Source: Erysipelotrichaceae bacterium UBA2227
GTDB taxonomy: Bacteria; Bacillota_I; Bacilli_A; Erysipelotrichales; Erysipelotrichaceae
Assembly: GCA_002348095.1 (NCBI GenBank)
Contig: DDYT01000011.1
Span: 1 to 9,659, forward strand
Length of the DNA: 9,659 bases
Direction of reading: 5' to 3'
Positions 1-6,724 of the stretch are shown here, in pieces. Below the pieces are notes generated by a model. The model made no database searches, had not been told where the DNA came from, and saw only the letters and a list, made by a program, of their open reading frames with translations. The stretch's first letter is position 1. Each line of letters starts with the position of its first letter. The position numbers were made by a program, and so were the translations under genes.

Positions 1-2
1 GA

Positions 3-79
<77 letters not shown>

Positions 80-80
80 T

Positions 81-156
81 GGTTCCGTAGCTCAGTTGGT
101 AGAGCAGTGGACTGAAAATCCACGTGTCGTTGGTTCAATTCCGACCGGAACCACCA
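81..156 (+). tRNA. tRNA-Phe (anticodon GAA)
   Basis: A 76-nt tRNA with anticodon GAA at 114-116, an encoded CCA end, a perfect GGTTCCG/CGGAACC acceptor stem, and a D arm and T arm (GTTGG/CCGAC, one G-T pair) that fold cleanly. It decodes phenylalanine codons TTT and TTC. It follows the initiator tRNA after one base and is the last gene of the tRNA operon, since a terminator begins about ten bases downstream. Confidence 0.97.
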
Positions 157-165
157 TTACAAAAG

Positions 166-188
166 AAACGTCATCTGACGTTTTTTTT
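166..188 (+). terminator. Intrinsic terminator of the tRNA operon
   Basis: An 8-bp inverted repeat, AAACGTCA (166-173) and TGACGTTT (176-183), is followed without a break by a run of eight T (181-188). The two-base gap means the real loop is probably four bases with one less pair. On the minus strand the same hairpin is followed by a T-rich TTTCTTTT, so it may also end yaaA transcription, whose stop codon lies five bases away. Confidence 0.88.
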
Positions 189-192
189 GTGT

Positions 193-939
193 TTACAGTT
201 TTCTTGTATAGGTAACTTTGCTAGAATGGGAATCGATTTCACACGTGTAGTCTGGCAGATAACGATTCATCTGACGAATCGAAGTAATCGGATTTTCGAT
301 CAGAGCCCGCGCCAATGTGCCGCGTGCGGCCTTTGCATGCATGGCTATTGAGACAGGTTTGTTATCTTGAATATAAACAAACTCAACATCGATCCATCCG
401 ATTAATCTCTTTATCCGAACGGTGTCGATCATCTTTGAATATTCATCGGAAGCACAATTCACGATAATTTTGGCGGAATGCATATTGATCTCTTCGACTA
501 AGGCATCGTTTATCGTTGATTTCCAGTAGGTTATACCATTGCCTATGCTAGGGAAGTTTTTTGTGAAATCCAACCGGTACATCGCAATTTTGTCCAATGG
601 TCGCAATAATCCGTAACAGGCGCTGAGGATCCTCAGATGTCTGTCGGCTTTTTTTATTTGTGAGGCTGTCATGGATGTCGCATCAAGGTTCCGATATGCC
701 TCCCCTTGATATGCATACAGTGCGATCGTTTTGGGCTGTTCATAGAAACTTTGCCAATGAGCCCACGTCTGCTGTGCGATTTTCTCGGAAATCTGATACC
801 ACTGTCTGATTTCCGGTAAACTCAGTTTCTGAAATTCACGTACGATTATTTGGGTCATATCGCCGAAAAGGGGATCACGGGTTTTTCCGAGATACTCCTT
901 GTGTTTCATCGTTTTCGCCGGAGACAGTAATACTAACAT
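193..939 (-). CDS. yaaA: Peroxide stress protein YaaA (DUF328/UPF0246)
   Basis: A 248-residue cytoplasmic protein, close to the usual length of about 250-260. Family signatures in order: LSPAKTM at 5-11, YQGEAY at 77-82, ILSACYGLLRPLD at 104-116, NCASDEYSK at 161-169 and AKAARGTLAR at 202-211. In E. coli YaaA is induced by OxyR, limits free intracellular iron and protects DNA from hydrogen peroxide; its biochemical activity is not firmly settled. The start is set at ATG 939 because the family begins with M-x-VLLSP. The longer open frame to 1104 would run through the divergent promoter and into rimO. The ribosome binding site is weak (GGGTGA, 4 bases before ATG). The 3' end abuts the tRNA-operon terminator. 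The gene is monocistronic and divergent from rimO. Confidence 0.93.
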   Translation of the reverse strand: MLVLLSPAKTMKHKEYLGKTRDPLFGDMTQIIVREFQKLSLPEIRQWYQISEKIAQQTWAHWQSFYEQPKTIALYAYQGEAYRNLDATSMTASQIKKADRHLRILSACYGLLRPLDKIAMYRLDFTKNFPSIGNGITYWKSTINDALVEEINMHSAKIIVNCASDEYSKMIDTVRIKRLIGWIDVEFVYIQDNKPVSIAMHAKAARGTLARALIENPITSIRQMNRYLPDYTCEIDSHSSKVTYTRKL

Positions 940-955
940 AACATCACCCGTTGTC

Positions 956-964
956 AATATATCA
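956..964 (-). promoter_or_regulatory. Possible yaaA promoter, extended -10
   Basis: Read on the minus strand, TGATATATT is a TG-extended -10 box (hexamer at 956-961). No good -35 box is seen 16-18 bases upstream. The predicted start would fall about 10 bases before the ATG, leaving an unusually short leader that only just holds the weak GGGTGA. Tentative. Confidence 0.35.
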
Positions 965-971
965 AAATCGT

Positions 972-1001
972 CGGACAGAAGGGAGAGGTTTGTGATAAAA
1001 T
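972..1001 (+). promoter_or_regulatory. Probable rimO promoter
   Basis: The -10 hexamer TAAAAT (996-1001) is preceded by TGA, giving a TG-extended -10. A partial -35 CGGACA (972-977) lies 18 bases upstream. The predicted start near 1008 leaves a leader of about 17 bases containing the Shine-Dalgarno GAGGTG (1014-1019), five bases before the ATG. Confidence 0.55.
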
Positions 1002-1024
1002 AAGAAGGTGTTTGAGGTGAAAAG

Positions 1025-2323
1025 ATGAAAATCGGATTTATATCGTTGGGTTGCAGCAAAAATCGGGTTGACAGTGAAAATGTCATGGGACTGTTAAGTG
1101 CCAATCAGCATAAAATCGTCAGTGAACCATGGGAGGCAGAAGCTATTTTTGTCAATACATGCGGATTTATTACCCCGGCCAAAGAAGAAGCAATCAACAC
1201 CATATTACAGATGAGTGAAATCAAAAAAAGAACCGGCGCAAAACTGGTTGTTTTAGGTTGTCTGAGCCAGCGTTATCATGATGATCTTGTTGGGCTTTTA
1301 CCTGAAGTCGACCGATTTATCACGTTGGATGAATATCCGATGATGGATGACATCCTGACTCGTGAATTGAATATTCCGGTTAAGGGCGTGTATGGAAAGA
1401 ACCCGAGATTGCTATCAACTCAGCCATGGATGGGTTATCTGAAGATTGCGGAAGGATGTTCCAACCGTTGTACGTACTGTGCGATCCCGCTGATCCGGGG
1501 CAATTTCCGTTCGTATCCGATGGAAATGCTGCTTGATCAAACCAAAGAACTGAGTGATCGCGGTGTGAAAGAAATCGTGTTGATCGCTCAAGATACGACC
1601 CGCTACGGGATCGATCTTTATAATGAATATAAACTGGCAGAGTTGTGTGAGCAAATCGCCTTGTTCGAGGGAATCCGCTGGATCCGGATCTTGTATATGT
1701 ATCCAGATGAGCTGAGCAAAGAGATGATCGACCGATTGGCATCGATCCCCAAAGTGTTGCCGTATTTTGATCTGCCGTTGCAGCATGGCGATGACCGCAT
1801 GCTCAAAGCAATGAATCGCCGCGGAGACATCGCTTCGATCAAAAAGACGATCGGTTACATCCGAAGCCGTCATCCCCAAGCTATAATCCGTACGACGATG
1901 ATCGTAGGATTTCCTGGGGAAACCAAGAAGCATTTCGATCGGATGATCCAATTTGTACATGATATGAAATTTGACCGGTTGGGGGCATTTACTTATTCAA
2001 AAGAGGAGGACACACCGGCATTTGGGTTTAAGCATGAGCCGCGTGAAAGCACGAAAAACAAGCGTTATAAGGAGTTGATGCAGGTCCAGCAAAATATTGC
2101 TTCAACCTTAAATCAGGCGTGGATCGGCCAGCGCGTCGAGGTGCTGGTCGAGGTTATGGATACCTTCACAAAAACCGCGAAAGGTCGCAGCCTTCACAGT
2201 GCTCCGGACAATATTGATGGATTCATATATGTGAAGGTAAAGGAAAATGTCAAGCCTGGAAGTTTTATTTTTGCGACAATCGATCATGCACACGGGCATG
2301 ATCTGCATGCAGTACAATCATAA
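1025..2323 (+). CDS. rimO: Ribosomal protein S12 methylthiotransferase RimO
   Basis: A 432-residue radical-SAM methylthiotransferase that adds a methylthio group to the conserved aspartate of ribosomal protein S12. All three domains are present. The N-terminal MTTase (UPF0004) domain carries SLGCSKNRVDSE at 8-19 and cluster-binding Cys10, Cys46 and Cys79. The radical-SAM core carries C145-x3-C149-x2-C152 within AEGCSNRCTYCAIP. A TRAM domain covers roughly 365-430. The SLGCSKN start and the IPLIRG sequence after the SAM motif favour RimO over MiaB or MtaB. The start at 1025 has GAGGTG five bases upstream. The stop codon is part of the following terminator stem, so transcription is probably monocistronic. 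Confidence 0.96.
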   Translation: MKIGFISLGCSKNRVDSENVMGLLSANQHKIVSEPWEAEAIFVNTCGFITPAKEEAINTILQMSEIKKRTGAKLVVLGCLSQRYHDDLVGLLPEVDRFITLDEYPMMDDILTRELNIPVKGVYGKNPRLLSTQPWMGYLKIAEGCSNRCTYCAIPLIRGNFRSYPMEMLLDQTKELSDRGVKEIVLIAQDTTRYGIDLYNEYKLAELCEQIALFEGIRWIRILYMYPDELSKEMIDRLASIPKVLPYFDLPLQHGDDRMLKAMNRRGDIASIKKTIGYIRSRHPQAIIRTTMIVGFPGETKKHFDRMIQFVHDMKFDRLGAFTYSKEEDTPAFGFKHEPRESTKNKRYKELMQVQQNIASTLNQAWIGQRVEVLVEVMDTFTKTAKGRSLHSAPDNIDGFIYVKVKENVKPGSFIFATIDHAHGHDLHAVQS

Positions 2324-2348
2324 CGAGGGAAACCTCGTTTTTGATTTT
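2322..2348 (+). terminator. rimO intrinsic terminator
   Basis: A 7-bp stem, AACGAGG (2322-2328) and CCTCGTT (2333-2339), with a stable GAAA tetraloop, followed by a T-rich tract broken by GA. The left arm includes the last two bases of the rimO stop codon. The T tract overlaps the -35 region of the next promoter. Confidence 0.87.
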
Positions 2349-2368
2349 TGTCTGAATTGAGTTATAAT
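2341..2368 (+). promoter_or_regulatory. Promoter of the polyphosphate operon
   Basis: A perfect -10 TATAAT (2363-2368) lies 16 bases downstream of TTGATT (2341-2346; four of six consensus positions). Transcription would start near 2375. The -35 element sits in the T tract of the rimO terminator, so the old transcript ends where the new promoter begins. This rules out ATG 2369 as a start codon on this transcript. Confidence 0.75.
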
Positions 2369-2383
2369 ATGATTAACCAGGAT

Positions 2384-2390
2384 AGGGTGG
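2384..2390 (+). promoter_or_regulatory. Ribosome binding site fixing a GTG start
   Basis: AGGGTGG lies eight bases before GTG 2399, the correct distance for that codon. No comparable site precedes ATG 2369, and the two earlier GTG codons (2387, 2390) overlap or abut it. Confidence 0.6.
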
Positions 2391-2398
2391 TGAGTGAT

Positions 2399-2869
2399 GT
2401 GAGCAAGAAGCTGATTCTTATCCGTCATGCCGATGCATATCCTCTGGAGGACAATCAAGAGGCGCTGCGCGATCTGACAGAAGAAGGCATCGAATCGATT
2501 TCAGAAATTGTACCCGCACTGTTGAAATTAATCAGAAAACCGCATAAGACCGTGATCATCAGTTCGGATTATTTACGTGCGACCAAAACAGCTCTGTTGC
2601 TTGCATCACAGTGCGGTTTTTCATATGTCGGTGAGCACGAATTTGTCAGAACAGGTGACTTTTCAGAACTGATCAAGTTCGTAGTTGGCTGTAAAAGCAA
2701 TTCGATCATCGTTGTCGGTCATCAGCCGTTTTTAACTGAGTGGTCAGAGTTATTGACCGGATGTGCACTGCCCTTTAAGAAGGTCGCAGCAGCGGGTTTT
2801 AAATTGGATGAGGAAGATTGTGAGTTATTGTGGTTTATGCAGCCTAAAGCGCTGCGGGATTTGGGGTGA
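2399..2869 (+). CDS. sixA: SixA-like histidine phosphatase
   Basis: A 156-residue cytoplasmic enzyme of the histidine phosphatase (phosphoglycerate mutase) superfamily, SixA branch. With GTG 2399 as start, the catalytic R9-H10 lies in LILIRHADA; SSDYLRA (55-61) supplies a phosphate-binding arginine, R60, and VGHQP (106-110) the second catalytic histidine, H108. H10 should form a transient phosphohistidine. The length matches E. coli SixA (about 160), which removes phosphate from phosphohistidine in HPt or phosphotransfer proteins. It is the first gene of the polyP operon, ending four bases before the CHAD gene. That context suggests a substrate in polyP metabolism, but this is inference. GTG was chosen because the -10 box overlaps the upstream in-frame ATG and the best Shine-Dalgarno fits GTG. 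The stop is TGA. Confidence 0.85.
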   Translation: MSKKLILIRHADAYPLEDNQEALRDLTEEGIESISEIVPALLKLIRKPHKTVIISSDYLRATKTALLLASQCGFSYVGEHEFVRTGDFSELIKFVVGCKSNSIIVVGHQPFLTEWSELLTGCALPFKKVAAAGFKLDEEDCELLWFMQPKALRDLG

Positions 2870-2873
2870 TCCT

Positions 2874-3671
2874 ATGGGCAACAAGACCAGAGAAGCATTG
2901 ATTGGAATATTCATACAGGCTGCGATCGCCATCGAAGAACCTTTAGGCAGGATCATCGCTTTGGATCCGGATATTGAAGCAGTACATCAGTATCGGGTGA
3001 AAATAAGGCAGCTTCGATCACTGATCGCTTTTCTCAGACCTAAACTCAATAAAGAGATTGCTGATCAGATCAACAAACGACTTAAAACCATGGCTTCGCA
3101 GTTTTCTTCGGTCCGTGAGTGGGATGTGCTTGCCCAACGCTGGCAGATGATGGCGGATGATCAAAACAGTGAACATCAAGAGTTTACTCAACGGCTGACG
3201 GAAGTAAAGCAACAGACCCGGATCGATGCTTATGCAAGGTTTCAACCCCGTATGGTACGGGAGGATCTCGATTGGATCATCACGCAGCTCAGGGAACTGT
3301 TTGAGGATGACCGTCAGATTTCAGCGTTTATTGATAAACGTTTGACCCGATGGCTGAAAGGAATCCGCAAAGGGATCAAATCGCTGGATGTCGAAGATTA
3401 TCCGGCGATGCATGATTTGCGTATAAGGATCAAACGTTTGCGATATGCGCTCACGCTTCTGGGAGATTTTGCGGATGAATCGATGAAAGACAAAATAAAG
3501 CCAAGCAAACAGTGGGCTGAGCAGTTAGGTATCGTTTGCGATGCGAAGAGAAACAAAGAGTTGCTCGATGAGTATATTGTCCGTGACATTGAGCCAAAGA
3601 TTTTGTTTCTTAAGTCGCTCAAGAGTGAAGCGGATGAGCAAGTAGAACAGTTGAAGCGGGTAAAACTTTAG
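2874..3671 (+). CDS. CHAD domain protein (polyphosphate-binding)
   Basis: A 265-residue basic, all-helical CHAD (conserved histidine alpha-helical domain) protein with no CYTH domain. The two repeats are clear. Repeat one has H38-x2-R41 with K43, R45 and R48 (AVHQYRVKIRQLR). Repeat two has H180-x2-R183 with R185, K187, R188 and R190 (AMHDLRIRIKRLR). Each is followed by the expected helix, with REWD at 81-84 and VCDAKRNKELL at 221-231 after them. Family members bind polyphosphate through these basic residues, and some attach to polyP granules. The gene lies between sixA and ppx, which fits a polyP role. ATG 2874 is chosen because GGGGTG lies five bases upstream and the domain starts soon after; the longer open frame from 2763 overlaps sixA and encodes no recognisable domain. 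Confidence 0.9.
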   Translation: MGNKTREALIGIFIQAAIAIEEPLGRIIALDPDIEAVHQYRVKIRQLRSLIAFLRPKLNKEIADQINKRLKTMASQFSSVREWDVLAQRWQMMADDQNSEHQEFTQRLTEVKQQTRIDAYARFQPRMVREDLDWIITQLRELFEDDRQISAFIDKRLTRWLKGIRKGIKSLDVEDYPAMHDLRIRIKRLRYALTLLGDFADESMKDKIKPSKQWAEQLGIVCDAKRNKELLDEYIVRDIEPKILFLKSLKSEADEQVEQLKRVKL

Positions 3672-3686
3672 AAAAGAGGAAAGATC

Positions 3687-4586
3687 ATGATTGTTGCTTT
3701 GGTGGACATGGGCTCAAATACTGTCCGAATGAATGTATATGAGTGCAAAAATCATCAGCCGGAACTTTTGTTTTCTGCGAAAAACAATACCGGTTTGATT
3801 GGTTATGTCGTTGATGGGAAGATGTCTGTCAAGGGGATCAAAGCAGCCATCAATGTCCTGATGGAATATAAGGGCATCGTCAATCACTTTCATGTGGATA
3901 AATTTTTAGTGTTTGCGACTGCATCTTTGAGAAACATCGAAAACACCAAACAGGTCGTTGAGATCATCGAAAAGGAGACCGACATCAAAATCGATCTGAT
4001 CAGCGGTGAAGATGAGGCCCGCTTGGATTTTGTCGGTGCGACCCGACTGATTCCGATGGACCACGGTTTACTGATCGATATCGGTGGCGGCTCGACGGAG
4101 CTGGTCACATTTGAAAACAAGAAAATCGTGGATGCCGTGAGTATACCGATCGGATCACTAAATTTATATCGGATGTGCGTCAGTCATCTGTTGCCGGATA
4201 AAAAAGAGAAGAAGCTGATGCAAAAGCGCATTCAGGATGAGATGGACAAAGTCAGCCACATATTCAAGAAAGATTATTTTCTGATTTGTGGGGTGGGCGG
4301 TACGATTCGGGCCGGAAGAAAACTGAATCAGGTACTGTTTGACAGGGCAGATACCGATAATGATATCGAATCCGGAGAGTTGAAGAAACTTTTGAAGATC
4401 ATCGGTGCCAACGATCGTCAGGCGTTGGATATCATTTTGCAAAATGCATCAGATCGTATTCATACGATCATTCCCGGACTGATGATTTTGAATGAAGCCG
4501 TGAAGCGTTCTAACGGTCAGCTGATCACGGTGAGTGATTACGGTGTGCGGGAAGGATATCTGTTTTCGCGTGTTCTTGAGGAATAA
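3687..4586 (+). CDS. ppx: Exopolyphosphatase, Ppx/GppA family (short form)
   Basis: A 299-residue ASKHA-fold phosphohydrolase that releases phosphate from the end of polyP, or the 5' phosphate from pppGpp. Visible motifs: phosphate-1 loop DMGSNTVR (7-14), SGEDEAR (106-112) containing the probable catalytic glutamate, phosphate-2 loop DIGGGSTEL (131-139), the GVGGT loop (202-206) and SDYGVREG (283-290). It has only the two core domains and lacks the C-terminal HD-like and helical domains of the roughly 500-residue E. coli enzymes, like the short Ppx forms of actinobacteria and Aquifex. AGAGGA lies six bases before the ATG. It is 15 bases after the CHAD gene and two bases before ppk1. That favours polyP over pppGpp as the physiological substrate, though the sequence alone cannot separate the two. 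Confidence 0.92.
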   Translation: MIVALVDMGSNTVRMNVYECKNHQPELLFSAKNNTGLIGYVVDGKMSVKGIKAAINVLMEYKGIVNHFHVDKFLVFATASLRNIENTKQVVEIIEKETDIKIDLISGEDEARLDFVGATRLIPMDHGLLIDIGGGSTELVTFENKKIVDAVSIPIGSLNLYRMCVSHLLPDKKEKKLMQKRIQDEMDKVSHIFKKDYFLICGVGGTIRAGRKLNQVLFDRADTDNDIESGELKKLLKIIGANDRQALDIILQNASDRIHTIIPGLMILNEAVKRSNGQLITVSDYGVREGYLFSRVLEE

Positions 4587-4588
4587 GT

Positions 4589-6724
4589 ATGACAAAGATT
4601 GAGGTGTTTGATACTTCCTTTACCCAAAACAGGGAACTGTCCTGGCTGATGTTCAATCGCCGGGTTTTAAAGGAGGCCGAAGATCTCACGGTTCCGCTGA
4701 TGGAGCGGTTTAAGTTCTTATCCATATTCCAAACTAATTTAGATGAGTTTTACATGATCCGCGTAGGCAGTCTGAGTGATATAGCCAAACTAAAGCAACC
4801 TCCGATCGATAATAAATCCGGAATGAGTGTCAGGGAGCAGTTGGATGCCATTTATAAAGCGACAGTGCCGCTGATTGAAAAGAAGGATAAAATTTTCGAG
4901 CAGTTACGTAAACAGATGGCACTTCATCAGATCGTCCACTGTGATATTCCGCAGTGCAGCAATGCTGAAATAAAGTTTTTGGAAAATGCTTTTAAGCGAA
5001 GGATCATGCCGTTGCTTTCACCCTTGGTCATCGACCGCCATCATCCGTTTCCACAATTGCTCAACAAGCAGAAAGCCGTCGTCGCTAATGTAAAAAACAA
5101 AGACGGTATGATGACTTTGGGAATCGTGCCGATCAGTAATCTGCTGGATAAGATGATCGTACTGCCTCGTGAAACGCTCAGTTTCATATTAACAGAAAAA
5201 GTCATCCAACATTTCTTACCGCTGGTCTTTGATAAATATCAGGTCAGTGATTCGTGCATTGTTGCGATCACGCGCAATGCAGATATCCATCCGCAGGATG
5301 AAGGATTTGATTTTGATTTGGATTTCCGGGTGCATATGAAACTCATCCTTAAAAAACGCTCGCGGCTGGCTCCGGTCCGTTTGGAAGTGCAGGGAGAGAT
5401 GGACGAGCGGATCCGGCGTATTTTTAAAGAGCGGGTCAAATTGAATGATATGCAGATTTTTATCGGGAAATCACCGATTGCTTTTGATTATGTGTTTGAA
5501 CTGATTGAGAAACTGTCGCTGACCCAACGGATGGAAATGATGTATCCGCCGTTTTCTTCGGCAACGATGAAAGTAACGATGCTCGATTATTGTCTGTCGA
5601 AGGACTTGCTTTTATTTTATCCCTACGAAGATTTCGAATTGTTTATACAGTTTTTAAAAGAAAGCGCAAACTCTGCCGATGTAATATCTATCAGGATTTC
5701 GTTATACCGATTGGCGGCCAACTCCAGAGTCATTCAGTATCTTTGCGATGCTGCTCAAAATGGCAAGGAGGTTACGGTACTGATCGAACTGCGAGCCCGC
5801 TTTGATGAAAATAACAATATCGAATGGGCAGAAATGCTCGAGTCCGCCGGATGCAATCTGATTTACGGATTTGAAGATGTGAAAGTGCATGGCAAAATCT
5901 GTTTGGTCACGTTGAAAAAAGGAGATAAAATTTCATATATCACTCAAATCGGGACTGGGAATTACAACGAGAAAACAGCAAAACTTTATAGCGATTTGTC
6001 CCTTTTTACGGCCAATGACCGGATCGCTCAGGATGCGCTGACTTTCTTTAAGAATATGGCGATTTCAAATTTGCAAGGCACATACAATCATCTTTGGGTC
6101 GCACCTTACACATATAAGAATCAGTTGATGGAAATGATCGATGGTGAAATCGAGAAGGTCAGGCTTGGTAAACCCGGTCGTATTATTTGTAAGGCAAACT
6201 CACTGTCAGAACGCGATATCATCGATAAGTTGGCCACGGCTTCACAGGCCGGAGTGAAGATCGATTTGATCATCCGGGGGATATGCTGTATTTTGCCGAA
6301 TATAGCCGGCAAGACAGAAAATATTCAAGTGACCAGCGTGGTAGGGAGGTTTCTTGAGCATGCACGGATTTATGCATTTGGCGAAGGAGATGAAGTAAGG
6401 ATTTGGATTTCTTCAGGAGATTTGATGACACGCAGCCTTACCCGGCGGATCGAGGTGGCAGTGCCTGTGCTCGATCAAGCCATCCGGCAACGGATTGTTG
6501 CCTTGCTTGATGTCATGCTTGCCGATAATGTCAAAGGACATCGGTTATTAAAAAATGGCCGCCATCAACGAAAGAAAGATGATCAGCCACGCTGTAACAG
6601 TCAGGATTATTTTATTGAAGAAGCAAAAAACCGGAATTTGGCGGTGATTGAACCGCAACCCCAAATCATTAAGAAAAAAGGATGGTTGGCACGTTTGGCG
6701 GATTGGACCAATGAGAAAAACTAA
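4589..6724 (+). CDS. ppk1: Polyphosphate kinase Ppk1
   Basis: A 711-residue kinase that polymerises the gamma-phosphate of ATP into inorganic polyP, reversibly, through a phosphohistidine. Four-domain layout: N domain (about 10-115, ELSWLMFNRRVL and LDEFYMIRVG), head domain (about 120-315, RHHPFPQLLNK), and C1 and C2 catalytic domains (about 320-505 and 506-690, phospholipase D-like). The likely autophosphorylated residue is H434 in VKVHGK (HxK motif); the second catalytic histidine is H591 in LEHARIY. Conserved SLYRLAANSR (371-380) and ARFDE (403-407) are present. The usual SSADxMxRNL is read here as SSGDLMTRSL (608-617). The basic C-terminal tail has no clear domain. The start follows the ppx stop by two bases, with GAGGA inside ppx. 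The stop overlaps the convergent gene by four bases. Confidence 0.96.
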   Translation: MTKIEVFDTSFTQNRELSWLMFNRRVLKEAEDLTVPLMERFKFLSIFQTNLDEFYMIRVGSLSDIAKLKQPPIDNKSGMSVREQLDAIYKATVPLIEKKDKIFEQLRKQMALHQIVHCDIPQCSNAEIKFLENAFKRRIMPLLSPLVIDRHHPFPQLLNKQKAVVANVKNKDGMMTLGIVPISNLLDKMIVLPRETLSFILTEKVIQHFLPLVFDKYQVSDSCIVAITRNADIHPQDEGFDFDLDFRVHMKLILKKRSRLAPVRLEVQGEMDERIRRIFKERVKLNDMQIFIGKSPIAFDYVFELIEKLSLTQRMEMMYPPFSSATMKVTMLDYCLSKDLLLFYPYEDFELFIQFLKESANSADVISIRISLYRLAANSRVIQYLCDAAQNGKEVTVLIELRARFDENNNIEWAEMLESAGCNLIYGFEDVKVHGKICLVTLKKGDKISYITQIGTGNYNEKTAKLYSDLSLFTANDRIAQDALTFFKNMAISNLQGTYNHLWVAPYTYKNQLMEMIDGEIEKVRLGKPGRIICKANSLSERDIIDKLATASQAGVKIDLIIRGICCILPNIAGKTENIQVTSVVGRFLEHARIYAFGEGDEVRIWISSGDLMTRSLTRRIEVAVPVLDQAIRQRIVALLDVMLADNVKGHRLLKNGRHQRKKDDQPRCNSQDYFIEEAKNRNLAVIEPQPQIIKKKGWLARLADWTNEKN

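Noticed and set aside
124..351. 75-codon plus-strand open frame
   Set aside because: It begins inside tRNA-Phe, crosses its terminator and runs antisense through the end of yaaA; no ribosome site or family signature.
940..1104. 55-residue N-terminal extension of YaaA
   Set aside because: It lies in the divergent promoter region and inside rimO. Family members start at M-x-VLLSP, which matches ATG 939.
1415..1960. 181-codon open frame antisense to rimO
   Set aside because: rimO has every expected motif; this frame has no recognisable domain and no start signal.
2867..2869. TGA read as tryptophan (Mollicutes code)
   Set aside because: TGA ends sixA and the membrane protein at natural family lengths and Trp is TGG throughout, so TGA is a stop here.
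2763..2873. N-terminal extension of the CHAD protein
   Set aside because: It overlaps sixA out of frame. The good Shine-Dalgarno and the start of the domain point to ATG 2874.
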